This document shows, piece by piece, positions 18,459-26,563 of a stretch of 64,000 nt of DNA. The stretch covers positions 1,054,001 through 1,118,000 of the forward strand of contig CP179201.1 in assembly GCA_051201605.1 (NCBI GenBank). The letters are read 5' to 3'. Position 1 is the stretch's first letter; each line of letters begins with the position of its first letter. The DNA comes from CABZJG01 sp902512685. Its GTDB lineage: Bacteria > Pseudomonadota > Alphaproteobacteria > Rhodobacterales > Rhodobacteraceae. The notes beneath the pieces were generated by a model. That model was not told the origin of the DNA. It saw nothing but the letters and a program-made list of their open reading frames with translations, and ran no database searches. The translations under genes were made by a program, and so were the position numbers.

Positions 18459-18923
18459 CATATAGCTCGGTGATGGGGTGAAAATCCGGCTCAAACAGCC
18501 TACAGTTTTGCGTCAGTATCACGTCTGTTTTGCGGCGGAGTGATTTTGCCACCTATTTTCCGCTCATTAATGTCCTGACGGATCGCAAACAAAGGCTTGC
18601 CATCCGCCGGGCACGAGGTCGGAAAAAGTGCACCGCCCGGGGCGAACCGGTGAAGCCGGATCTGGAGAAACAGTAATTCCGACGTCACTGTTTTCGTCCG
18701 GGCGGGCATAGAGTTTACGGCTGTACAGCTCATAATTTTAGTCATCTTGGGTGCGAAAGTGCAGCCTATGCCAAAAAATGATCGTTGTTGTTTGATATTT
18801 TGGCCAAAAATTTTATTTTTGGCCAGTACCGCCTGCCCCGATCCCGTCTTGGACAGGGCGAAAAACAATGCTAAACCTGCGCAGGTAAAGATCAATTCTA
18901 CCCTCAAAGGAGCTCAATTTCAA
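18459..18923. other. Gene-free region with nested inverted repeats before the tol-pal cluster
   Basis: 465 bases between ruvB and the next gene. Open frames on both strands here have no recognisable protein character. Within it, CCGCCCGG (18633-18640) can pair with CCGGGCGG (18698-18705). That encloses CCGG-TGAAG-CCGG (18647-18659) and AAACAGT (18668-18674) pairing with ACTGTTT (18687-18693). This gives a closed multi-branched fold of about 75 bases. It could be a small RNA or a 5' leader of the downstream operon. I do not recognise a known riboswitch family. Confidence 0.4.
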
Positions 18924-19559
18924 ATGACACCGCAAGAGGTCGAGACCCATTTCAACCGCAGCAATGGACGCTATGGTTTTGCCCGCTGGAGGCGGCCAAT
19001 CGCTCCGATTGTTTTTGGGGTAGAGGATGCGACACTGGCGGTGCTTAAAGGCGCAATCGAAGCGGTGGTGACGCTGGCCAATCATAAGATGGCGGAAACC
19101 GACCCGGAATTTGGGTCAAACCTGATGGTGTTTTTCTGCCGGAACTGGAATGAACTGCTCGGCGTTCGTGATCTTGATAAGCTTGTGCCTGAACTGGACG
19201 CTTTGGTCGGCCGGTTGACCGATCAGGCGGCGAACCAATATCGGATTTTTAGATTTGATAGCGCAGGAGCAATCAAAGCCTGCTTTGTGTTTCTAAGAAT
19301 GGATAAATCTTTGGCTGACATGCCGGCGCAAACCCTGTGCCTGTCGCAAGCGGTGCAAACAATCGTTCTATGGTCCGAGGCCGCCTTTGCCCAACGTTCA
19401 CCGCTGGCTATTCTGCCTGGTGGTAAAACCGTGTTGCGGCCCGAGATCGCTAATTTGATCCGCGCGGCCTATGATCCGGTACTGCCGGCGGTGGCAGCTG
19501 ATCCCACACACGCATTGCGTCTGTCTGCGCGTCTTACATTGTCCGAGGTGGCCGAGTGA
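18924..19559 (+). CDS. Conserved hypothetical protein preceding ybgC and tol-pal
   Basis: A 211-residue protein, probably soluble, with no motif I recognise. I start it at ATG 18924, preceded by AAAGGAG at 18906-18912. The frame is open further upstream to 18747 but that part looks non-coding. The N-terminus MTPQEVETHFNRSNGRYGFARW and the central CRNWNELLGVRDLDKLVPEL look like a genuine folded protein. It ends one to four bases inside ybgC, so it is translationally coupled to the Tol-Pal genes. A role in that envelope system is possible but unsupported by sequence. Confidence 0.75.
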   Translation: MTPQEVETHFNRSNGRYGFARWRRPIAPIVFGVEDATLAVLKGAIEAVVTLANHKMAETDPEFGSNLMVFFCRNWNELLGVRDLDKLVPELDALVGRLTDQAANQYRIFRFDSAGAIKACFVFLRMDKSLADMPAQTLCLSQAVQTIVLWSEAAFAQRSPLAILPGGKTVLRPEIANLIRAAYDPVLPAVAADPTHALRLSARLTLSEVAE

Positions 19560-19960
19560 TGATCGATCATCGATTTGATCTGAGCGTATATTATGAAGAT
19601 ACCGATCTGGCTGGGATCGTCTATTATGCCAATTACCTAAAATTTATTGAACGCGCGCGCAGTGAATGGGTGCAAACGCTTGGAATTGACCAGATGCGGC
19701 TTAAGGCAGAGCATGGGGTGGTTTTTGCTGTGCGCCGGATTGAAGCTGATTATCTACTGGCGGCAAAATTTGGCGACCGGCTGCAGGTTAACACCCGGGT
19801 TTTGGACGTCACCGGGGCACGGATGCGATTAGAGCAAACAGTGCAGCGCGGTCAAGAAAGGCTGTTTGATGCCATTGTGACATTGATTGCACTGACAGAA
19901 AGTGGCAAAGCGACACGCTTGCCGGCGGAATTTCGCCTCAAATTAAACAAAAATTTGTGA
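19556..19960 (+). CDS. ybgC: Tol-Pal system-associated acyl-CoA thioesterase YbgC
   Basis: Hotdog-fold thioesterase, 134 residues, encoded as usual at the head of tol-pal genes. The family motif YYEDTDLAGIVYYANYLKF contains the catalytic Asp, and FIERARSEW follows. Two starts are possible, GTG 19556 or ATG 19559. Either overlaps the previous stop, so translation is coupled. Known members hydrolyse short or long acyl-CoA, and their link to Tol-Pal envelope function is by context. Confidence 0.95.
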   Translation: MMIDHRFDLSVYYEDTDLAGIVYYANYLKFIERARSEWVQTLGIDQMRLKAEHGVVFAVRRIEADYLLAAKFGDRLQVNTRVLDVTGARMRLEQTVQRGQERLFDAIVTLIALTESGKATRLPAEFRLKLNKNL

Positions 19961-20071
19961 TTTCGCTGGGATCGGCGGCATAATTCTTGGTTTTGGATAT
20001 ATTTTGGTCTAAGCTTTCGCCAGATAGAAGCCGTAAAATGGCCAAACAGATAGCAGATAGAGAGCAGGCAT

Positions 20072-20767
20072 ATGGAAGCAGAAACGCTGGCTTTAGCGCA
20101 AGAGATCGACTTCTCATTCTGGGCATTGTTTGCCCGGGCCACGCTTACAGTAAAAATAGTCATCGCGATTTTGGTCTTTGCCTCGTTCTGGGCATGGTCA
20201 ATCATTGTTCAACGGATCATAACTTATCGCCATGCCCGCCGCCTAGCGCGGCGCTTTGACCGGCTGTTTTGGTCTGGTGAACCCCTCGATGAACTGTTCG
20301 AAAAAATGGGCCCCGAGCCCAAGGGCCGTGTTGAGCGGATATTTGCAGCTGGCATGATTGAATGGCAACGCAGCCACCGCTCGGACGGGGGCCTGATCGC
20401 AGGTGCCCAGTCTCGGATCGAACGATCTATGGATGTCGCAGTGACAAAAGAGGCCGAAGCCTTGCAGGCGGGATTGCCGGTTTTGGCCACTGTGGGATCA
20501 ACCGCACCCTTTATAGGACTTTTTGGCACGGTTTGGGGCATTATGAATGCCTTTATCGAAATTGCGCAGCAGCAAAATACCAATTTGACTGTGGTGGCCC
20601 CCGGGATTGCCGAGGCATTGCTGGCCACGGGGCTGGGCCTGCTTGCAGCGATCCCTGCGGTCATTTTCTATAATAAACTAAGCACTGACAGCGAACGCAT
20701 TATTGCAGGTTATGAAGGCTTTGCAGATGAGTTTGCAACCATTCTAAGCCGTCAGTTGGACAGCTGA
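20072..20767 (+). CDS. tolQ: Tol-Pal system inner-membrane protein TolQ
   Basis: Proton-channel subunit of the TolQR motor (ExbB/TolQ/MotA family), 231 residues. Helix 1 is around residues 20-50 (LTVKIVIAILVFASFWAWSI). The conserved signature GSTAPFIGLFGTVWGIMNAF and the third helix (PGIAEALLATGLGLLAAIPA) are present. It is followed one base later by tolR, so the two are co-translated. The motor energises outer-membrane constriction at division through TolA and Pal. Confidence 0.97.
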   Translation: MEAETLALAQEIDFSFWALFARATLTVKIVIAILVFASFWAWSIIVQRIITYRHARRLARRFDRLFWSGEPLDELFEKMGPEPKGRVERIFAAGMIEWQRSHRSDGGLIAGAQSRIERSMDVAVTKEAEALQAGLPVLATVGSTAPFIGLFGTVWGIMNAFIEIAQQQNTNLTVVAPGIAEALLATGLGLLAAIPAVIFYNKLSTDSERIIAGYEGFADEFATILSRQLDS

Positions 20768-20768
20768 T

Positions 20769-21236
20769 ATGGGCGCGAGCACAGCTTCAGGTCAGATCAA
20801 AACGCGGCGCAGCCGCCGCACCCGACGAAAACCGATGTCTGAAATCAATGTCACACCGTTTGTGGATGTGATGTTGGTGTTGCTGATCATCTTTATGGTG
20901 GCGGCGCCGATGCTCACAGTCGGAGTGCCGGTTGAACTGCCAAAAACCGCGGCCAATGCCCTGCCAACTGAAAAAGAAGAGCCGTTGACTGTCACCTTGA
21001 CCGCAGATGGCAAGCTGATGCTGCAAGATACTGAAATCCCGCCCGAGCAGCTGATCAATAAGCTCAAAGCCATTGCGGTCGAGCGCAGCAGTGATCGGGT
21101 TTTCCTGCGCGCAGACGGCGCAATTGCTTATGCGCGGGTGGTCCAGGTGATGGGGGCGCTCAATGCGGGCGGATTTTCAAATATTGGGTTGGTCACGGAT
21201 GTGGGTGGGCCGACGCTGGCCGAAAGGGACGGCTAA
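20769..21236 (+). CDS. tolR: Tol-Pal system protein TolR
   Basis: ExbD/TolR family partner of TolQ, 155 residues. A short basic N-terminus (TRRSRRTRRKPMSEINVTPF) precedes the single membrane helix VDVMLVLLIIFMVAAPM. The aspartate in FVDVMLVL is the conserved proton-relay residue. The periplasmic part ends in the usual beta-rich domain. Begins one base after tolQ; tolA follows after nine bases. Confidence 0.97.
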   Translation: MGASTASGQIKTRRSRRTRRKPMSEINVTPFVDVMLVLLIIFMVAAPMLTVGVPVELPKTAANALPTEKEEPLTVTLTADGKLMLQDTEIPPEQLINKLKAIAVERSSDRVFLRADGAIAYARVVQVMGALNAGGFSNIGLVTDVGGPTLAERDG

Positions 21237-21245
21237 GAGGGCCGC

Positions 21246-22481
21246 ATGCATATCGGGCATTATATCTCAGGAAGCGCACATATCGGGTTGCTTAGCTGGA
21301 TGTTGCTTGGCGGGGTGTTTCAGTCCGAGCAATTGCCGATGGAAGTGAGCAATGTCTCAGTGGTGAGCCTTTCTGAATACGCCGATATTGTGATGACGGA
21401 CCGCGCCCCAGAGGCCGAGCTGCAACCGCAGGATTTGATGCAGCAAGAAGCTGAATCAGATACTTTACCTGAACGCCCCAGCGAAGAACAGGCGGTTGAA
21501 AATATACCGCAACCCGAGCTGATGGCGCAGCCGGAAGATCCATCACGCAGCGCCCCCCAGACCCCTGATCCACTGCTTGTCCCAACCCCCGAGGTGGCTG
21601 AGCCGACAGATTTGATGACGCCTCAAAGCAATGATACCGCTTTTATTGTGCCGCGCTCTGCGCCTGCGTCGCTCCCGCAGCCGGACAAACGGATTGCCCC
21701 AAAGCCTTTTGCGCCGCCGCCGCCCGATGCCGCCTTGGATGATCAACTGCGGCAGGCTGCGGCCCCTTCGGAAAACCCCGCAGCGGTCCCGCAGCCCGAA
21801 GTTGAGGCCACGGCCCCAGAAGAGGCAGTAAGCGAAAGTCTGGCCGAGACAGATACGCTGCCCAAGGCGGCGCCCGACAGCTCGGTGCGCCCGCAGGCCA
21901 GACCGGCGCTGCCCGAGCCACCAGAGGCGCCTGACGCGTCCCCTCAGATTGCCAGTCAGTCCCCAGATCCCGTGCAAAGGCCGAAACCCAAGCCGAAACC
22001 AGATCCGCAACCAGAACCAGATCCACAACCAGAGCCAAAATCAGAGCCGACGCCTGAGCCAAAACCAGATCCTGAGCCTGACAAAACACCTCAAGAAGAT
22101 CTGATCCAGGCGGCGCTTCAAGAGGCGATGCAAGGCGGAACGGAACCCTCAGAGACGACAGGTCCGGCATTGACAAAACAAGAAGAAGATGGTCTGCGTG
22201 ATGACGTACAAGCCTGCTGGATTGTGGATGAAGGCAGCCTGGTGTCGAAGGTGACAGTGACAGTGGCTATGTCGATGACGCCCGAGGGAAAAGTAAAGGA
22301 TGGCAGTCCGCGACTGATCAGCGGGGAAGGCGGGTCGGACAGAGCGAAACAAAAAGCCTTTGAGGCGGCAAGAAGAGCTATTTTACGTTGCCAGAAAAAA
22401 GGCTATGATTTGCCCAAAGAAAAATATGACCACTGGCGAGAAATTGAAATAACATTCGATCCAGAATCGAGAACGAGATAA
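21246..22481 (+). CDS. tolA: TolA-like periplasmic linker protein
   Basis: Links the TolQR motor to TolB and Pal. The 411 residues show an N-terminal membrane helix (HIGLLSWMLLGGVF). A long Pro/Glu/Ala-rich periplasmic span runs from about residue 55 to 290. Near its end are short proline repeats (KPKPKPDPQPEPDPQPEP). A C-terminal TolA/TonB-like domain carries CWIVDEGSLVSKVTVTV. Sequence conservation outside the ends is low, as is usual for TolA. The stop shares one base with the tolB start. Confidence 0.9.
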   Translation: MHIGHYISGSAHIGLLSWMLLGGVFQSEQLPMEVSNVSVVSLSEYADIVMTDRAPEAELQPQDLMQQEAESDTLPERPSEEQAVENIPQPELMAQPEDPSRSAPQTPDPLLVPTPEVAEPTDLMTPQSNDTAFIVPRSAPASLPQPDKRIAPKPFAPPPPDAALDDQLRQAAAPSENPAAVPQPEVEATAPEEAVSESLAETDTLPKAAPDSSVRPQARPALPEPPEAPDASPQIASQSPDPVQRPKPKPKPDPQPEPDPQPEPKSEPTPEPKPDPEPDKTPQEDLIQAALQEAMQGGTEPSETTGPALTKQEEDGLRDDVQACWIVDEGSLVSKVTVTVAMSMTPEGKVKDGSPRLISGEGGSDRAKQKAFEAARRAILRCQKKGYDLPKEKYDHWREIEITFDPESRTR

Positions 22482-23791
22482 TGATGCGTATATTGATCCT
22501 ACTGACAAGTTTGCTATTGGCCACCGCGGCAGTTTCTGCTCCGCTGCGGATAAAAATCACCGAGGGCGTGGTCGAACCGCTGCCTTTCGCCGCCCCAAGC
22601 TTTATTGCCGATAATGCCGCCGGTGCCGAATATGCAAAGGCGCTGGCTGATATTATCGCCCAGGATTTAACCGGCTCTGGGCTGTTTCGTCAAATACCCG
22701 AGGCGGCCCATATCTCGAAAATCACCAGCTTTGCGTCGCCGGTGCAATATTCTGATTGGAAAGCGATCAACGCCCAAGCCCTGATCACAGGCACAGTCAG
22801 CGGCAGCGCAACGGGGCAAATTACCGTCAAATTTAGGATTTACGATGTCTTTGCCGGCGCTGAGTTGGGCAAGGGATTGCGCTTTACCGGCAGTGCTGAC
22901 GGATGGCGCAGGATGGCCCATAAAGTGGCAGATGTGGTGTATGGGCGGATCACGGGTGAAAGTGGTTATTTCGACAGCCGCGTTGTATTCGTGTCGGAAA
23001 CTGGCCGAAAGGGTGCGCGCAAAAAACGCTTGGCGATAATGGATTATGATGGCGCCAATGTGCAATATTTGACCGACAGCGCCTCGATTGTTTTGGCGCC
23101 GAGGTTCTCCCCCAGAGGTGACCGGGTGCTATACACCAGTTATGAGACAGGATTTCCGCATATCTATCTGCTTGATGTCGGGTCGGTAAAACGCAAAGTA
23201 CTGCAAAACAGTGCCGGCACCATGAGCTTTGCACCGCGCTTTGCCCCGAACGGAAAATCTGTTGTCTACTCTCTTGAACAAGGCGGAAACACAGATATCT
23301 TTCTGATGAATTTAAGCTCGGGAAAAAGCCGCCGGTTGACAAATGCGGCATCAATTGAAACCGCGCCCAGCTTTTCGCCCGATGGATCACAAATTGTCTT
23401 TGAAAGCGATCGCTCTGGCTCACAGCAACTGTATGTGATGTCTGCAAGCGGCGGTTCGCCAAAACGCATTAGCTTCGGCGATGGGCGCTATGGCACACCA
23501 GTTTGGTCACCGCGCGGTGATATGATTGCCTTTACAAAACAAAACAAAGGCCGCTTTCACATTGGCGTGATGCGCATAGATGGCTCAAAAGAGCGTCTGC
23601 TTACCGCTTCCTTCTTGGATGAGGGCCCAACCTGGTCGCCAAATGGCCGTGTGATTATGTTTACCCGTGAAACCCAAGGCTCAAGCGGGAGCTCTTCGCT
23701 TTACTCGGTCGATATTTCCGGGCGCAATCTAAAGCCGGTAAAAACCCCCGATGGGGCTTCGGATCCGGCTTGGTCACCCCTTGGGCGCTAA
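22481..23791 (+). CDS. tolB: Tol-Pal system beta-propeller protein TolB
   Basis: Periplasmic protein of 436 residues that binds Pal and TolA. A signal peptide (MMRILILLTSLLLATAAVSA) is followed by the TolB N-terminal domain. Then come WD40-like PD40 blades with the repeated pattern APRFSPRGDRVLYTSY, APRFAPNGKSVVYS, APSFSPDGSQIVF and TPVWSPRGDMIAF. The length matches the family. Translation is coupled to tolA by a one-base overlap. Confidence 0.97.
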   Translation: MMRILILLTSLLLATAAVSAPLRIKITEGVVEPLPFAAPSFIADNAAGAEYAKALADIIAQDLTGSGLFRQIPEAAHISKITSFASPVQYSDWKAINAQALITGTVSGSATGQITVKFRIYDVFAGAELGKGLRFTGSADGWRRMAHKVADVVYGRITGESGYFDSRVVFVSETGRKGARKKRLAIMDYDGANVQYLTDSASIVLAPRFSPRGDRVLYTSYETGFPHIYLLDVGSVKRKVLQNSAGTMSFAPRFAPNGKSVVYSLEQGGNTDIFLMNLSSGKSRRLTNAASIETAPSFSPDGSQIVFESDRSGSQQLYVMSASGGSPKRISFGDGRYGTPVWSPRGDMIAFTKQNKGRFHIGVMRIDGSKERLLTASFLDEGPTWSPNGRVIMFTRETQGSSGSSSLYSVDISGRNLKPVKTPDGASDPAWSPLGR

Positions 23792-23874
23792 ATCGCCAAA
23801 TTTGCAAGTGTCGGAACATTCCCAAGACCGCTAAGATGTGTTAGTAGGGTTTAAAAATAAAAGGGCATAAAACA

Positions 23875-24366
23875 ATGAAATTTATTATCCAAGCATGGGC
23901 AGTTTTGAGTGTCACAGTTTTAATTGGGTGCTCTGAAGCCGGGATAAGCGGTCAGAGTGGCGGCGTCGGCAGCGGTGCTCAAGGGTCCATAGATGATCCA
24001 GCTTCAGAGGCATATTTTGAAGCCTCAGTGGGCGATCGGGTATTTTTTGGCATCGATCAATCCGTGCTCAGCGCAGAGGCCCGCAGCGTGCTTGACGGTC
24101 AGGCCACTTGGTTGAACAGCAATGGTGATTACACAGTGATTATCGAAGGTCATTCAGATGAGCAGGGAACTCGCGAATATAACCTTGCCCTTGGTGCCCG
24201 ACGCGCCAATGCACTGCGTGAATATCTTATTGGTGCAGGTGTAGGCGGGGATCGTATCCGAACACTCAGCTACGGCAAAGAGCGGCCGGTTGAAATTTGC
24301 AGTCTTGAGCGCTGTTATGCGCAAAACCGCCGCGGTGTAACTGTATTAAACAATAACGGATTTTAA
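23875..24366 (+). CDS. pal: Peptidoglycan-associated lipoprotein Pal
   Basis: Outer-membrane lipoprotein that anchors the outer membrane to peptidoglycan. The 163 residues begin with a lipoprotein signal and lipobox (VLIGC, cysteine near residue 21). A Gly/Ser linker follows, then an OmpA-like domain with FFGIDQSVLSAEARSVL and the peptidoglycan-binding region IEGHSDEQGTREYNLALG. Encoded 83 bases after tolB and five bases before ybgF. Confidence 0.97.
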   Translation: MKFIIQAWAVLSVTVLIGCSEAGISGQSGGVGSGAQGSIDDPASEAYFEASVGDRVFFGIDQSVLSAEARSVLDGQATWLNSNGDYTVIIEGHSDEQGTREYNLALGARRANALREYLIGAGVGGDRIRTLSYGKERPVEICSLERCYAQNRRGVTVLNNNGF

Positions 24367-24371
24367 TCGCT

Positions 24372-25184
24372 ATGATGGGAAAACGTCTTTGTTTGCTGCT
24401 GGCATTGCTTGCGTTTCCATTGGCGATGCAGGCGCAAGAACGCGCACAAACGCTGGCTGATATCCGCCAGGACCTTTCCGTTCTCTATTATGAATTGCAA
24501 CGCTTGAACCGGGAACTGTCGACCACCCAAGCGCCCTCGGGCATTGGATCTGGTGCAAATATCAATGACCGTCTGGATGCGATCGAAGCCGAGTTGCGGC
24601 GGCTTACCGGATCAACTGAAAAGCTTGAGTTCCGGATTAACCAAGTGGTCAAAGACGGCACCAACCGGGTTGGCGATTTAGAGTTTCGTTTGGTTGAGCT
24701 GGAAGGCGGAGATATTTCGGCGCTGGGGGAAACCTCGACATTGGGCGGTGATATCAAGCAACTTCCTGCCGATGATATACCGCAAGCTGATACCGAGCTT
24801 GCGGTTGGAGAAGAGGCAGATTTTGCCATGGCGCAGACGGCCTTGGGTGAAGAGCGCTATGAGGAAGCCGCCGAGCTTTTTGGGCGCTTTACTCAAACCT
24901 ATCCGGGCAGCCCACTGATCGCAGAGGCGCATCTTTTGCGCGGCAAGGCACTGGATGGCAATTTCGATCATAAAGCCAGTGCCCGGGCCTATTTAGAGAG
25001 TTTTAGCAATTATCCAAACTCATCGGTCGCTCCAGAGGCATTGTTGCGCCTTGGTAAGGCGCTGGTCAGCTTGGGACAGGTTGATGCGGGTTGTCAGACC
25101 TTGTCGCAGGTTGAAATTCGCTTTCCCAATACACAGTTTGCCATTGATGCCCAAGATGAAATGCTTTCTTCGCAGTGTCTGTAA
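24372..25184 (+). CDS. ybgF: Tol-Pal cell division coordinator (YbgF/CpoB)
   Basis: Periplasmic TPR protein that in E. coli coordinates Tol-Pal action with peptidoglycan synthesis. The 270 residues have a signal peptide (KRLCLLLALLAFPLAMQAQ). A coiled-coil stretch follows (about residues 25-95, including LYYELQRLNRELSTTQ and LDAIEAELRRL). The C-terminal TPR domain has the family pattern YEEAAELFGRFTQTYPGSPL and YLESFSNYPNSSVAPEALLR. Start may be ATG 24372 or 24375. It overlaps tilS by ten bases. Confidence 0.93.
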   Translation: MMGKRLCLLLALLAFPLAMQAQERAQTLADIRQDLSVLYYELQRLNRELSTTQAPSGIGSGANINDRLDAIEAELRRLTGSTEKLEFRINQVVKDGTNRVGDLEFRLVELEGGDISALGETSTLGGDIKQLPADDIPQADTELAVGEEADFAMAQTALGEERYEEAAELFGRFTQTYPGSPLIAEAHLLRGKALDGNFDHKASARAYLESFSNYPNSSVAPEALLRLGKALVSLGQVDAGCQTLSQVEIRFPNTQFAIDAQDEMLSSQCL

Positions 25185-26485
25185 AAGACCCCATTTCCTT
25201 AATCGCGGCCTTTGCAGATGCGATTCAAAAAAATACACCAGCCGCACTGGGTAAGAAGCCGATAGCGCATGTAACGCTGGCTGTTTCTGGCGGCGGGGAC
25301 AGCATGGCGCTAATGCATCTTGCTGCCCAATGGGCATCAGCGCGCGGTATCCGTTGCCATGTGGTTACAATTGACCATGGGCTGCGAACCGCCAGCGCGG
25401 CAGAGGCCCAATTTGTGGCGCAGGCGGCCGCCGAGCTTGGACTAACCCATAAAACCCTGTGTTGGGCGGACTGGAACGGGCAGGGCAATCTTCAAGATCA
25501 AGCGCGGCAGGCGCGTTATCGGTTAATTGATGATGCGCGCGGCGATTGTCGGCTGGTTTTGATGGGCCATACGCTTGACGATCAGGCAGAGACCTTTTTG
25601 ATGCGCCTGAAACGGGGCTCGGGCGTTGATGGGTTGGCGGGTATTCCAGCGTGCCGGTTTGTAGGCTCGACGGCGCAAGATGATGGCTATTGGGTGCTGC
25701 GCCCATTGCTGGGTATTCAGCGCCAGGCGCTACGAGATTATTTAAATCAACAAAATGCGCAATGGGTGGAAGACCCCTCAAACCAAGACCCAAGCTATGA
25801 ACGTATTCAAATGCGCCAGCTTCTGAATGAGATTAGCGGGGCAGGGCTTGGCGCATCAGTGCTTGCTGAAACTGCAACGCGCATGGCTCAGGCAAAAGAA
25901 GTGCTAGATCAACAGGTGCAAAGGCTGGCGTGCGATCTGGTCCAAGAGCATCACGGTGATATAGTGATAGATTTGCCCACGCTTTTTAAGCAGCCCACAG
26001 AGCTTGCAGACCGGCTGGTGGCAGCGGCGCTTTGCTGGGTATCGTCAAACCCTTACCGTCCGCGCTATGCAGCGCTGCGGCGCTGTTTGGATGCGGTCGC
26101 CGGCGGGGCGGCGCAGTCGTTGCATGGCTGCGTGCTTTATCAATGGAAAGGGCGGCTGCGCATCACGCGTGAATATCAGGCTGTGGCAAACATGAGTGTT
26201 GCACTGGCTCAAAAGGTGCTTTGGGATTGCCGCTGGCATTTAAGGCTTGCGCAGCCTGTACCTCCGAAGGCCTCAGGTTGGGTTGTAAAGCCGTTGGGCG
26301 AAGCGGGCGCGCAAGCGCCACGGCCTTTTTTGACCAGTGATATTCCTTTTCGCTCGCTCACGTCCCATCCAGCTCTTTTTGATCAGAGCGGGGTGCTGCA
26401 AACCGTTCCCGGATTAAGCAAAAATCCGCCCTTTGAGGCGGAATTTGACCTGCGGCCTTTTGATCAATCCTTGATTAACCATTGA
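25175..26485 (+). CDS. tilS: tRNA(Ile)-lysidine synthase TilS
   Basis: Modifies C34 of the AUA-reading isoleucine tRNA to lysidine, which makes it essential for decoding. The 436 residues open with the PP-loop ATPase motif SGGGDSMALMHLA, followed by HGLRTASAAEAQFV, MGHTLDDQAETFLMRL and the RGSGVDGLAGIP motif of the N-terminal domain. The GTG start at 25175 lies inside ybgF. The C-terminal half is less conserved, as usual in alphaproteobacteria. ftsH follows, the common neighbour. Confidence 0.95.
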   Translation: MSVKDPISLIAAFADAIQKNTPAALGKKPIAHVTLAVSGGGDSMALMHLAAQWASARGIRCHVVTIDHGLRTASAAEAQFVAQAAAELGLTHKTLCWADWNGQGNLQDQARQARYRLIDDARGDCRLVLMGHTLDDQAETFLMRLKRGSGVDGLAGIPACRFVGSTAQDDGYWVLRPLLGIQRQALRDYLNQQNAQWVEDPSNQDPSYERIQMRQLLNEISGAGLGASVLAETATRMAQAKEVLDQQVQRLACDLVQEHHGDIVIDLPTLFKQPTELADRLVAAALCWVSSNPYRPRYAALRRCLDAVAGGAAQSLHGCVLYQWKGRLRITREYQAVANMSVALAQKVLWDCRWHLRLAQPVPPKASGWVVKPLGEAGAQAPRPFLTSDIPFRSLTSHPALFDQSGVLQTVPGLSKNPPFEAEFDLRPFDQSLINH

Positions 26486-26563
26486 ACCTTCGAATTTGAT
26501 GGCTATTTAACTCATAACACCCTTGTGCTATGCACAATTACTGAATTTAGTTTGGAGAGTCTC

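Noticed and set aside
18459..18740. Cobalamin riboswitch suggested by GGTGAAAATCCGGC near 18480
   Set aside because: The remaining consensus elements, including the B12 box, are missing, and no cobalamin gene follows.
18500..18907. A 135-codon frame on the minus strand in the gene-free region
   Set aside because: No ribosome site, no family resemblance, and it overlaps the inverted repeats.
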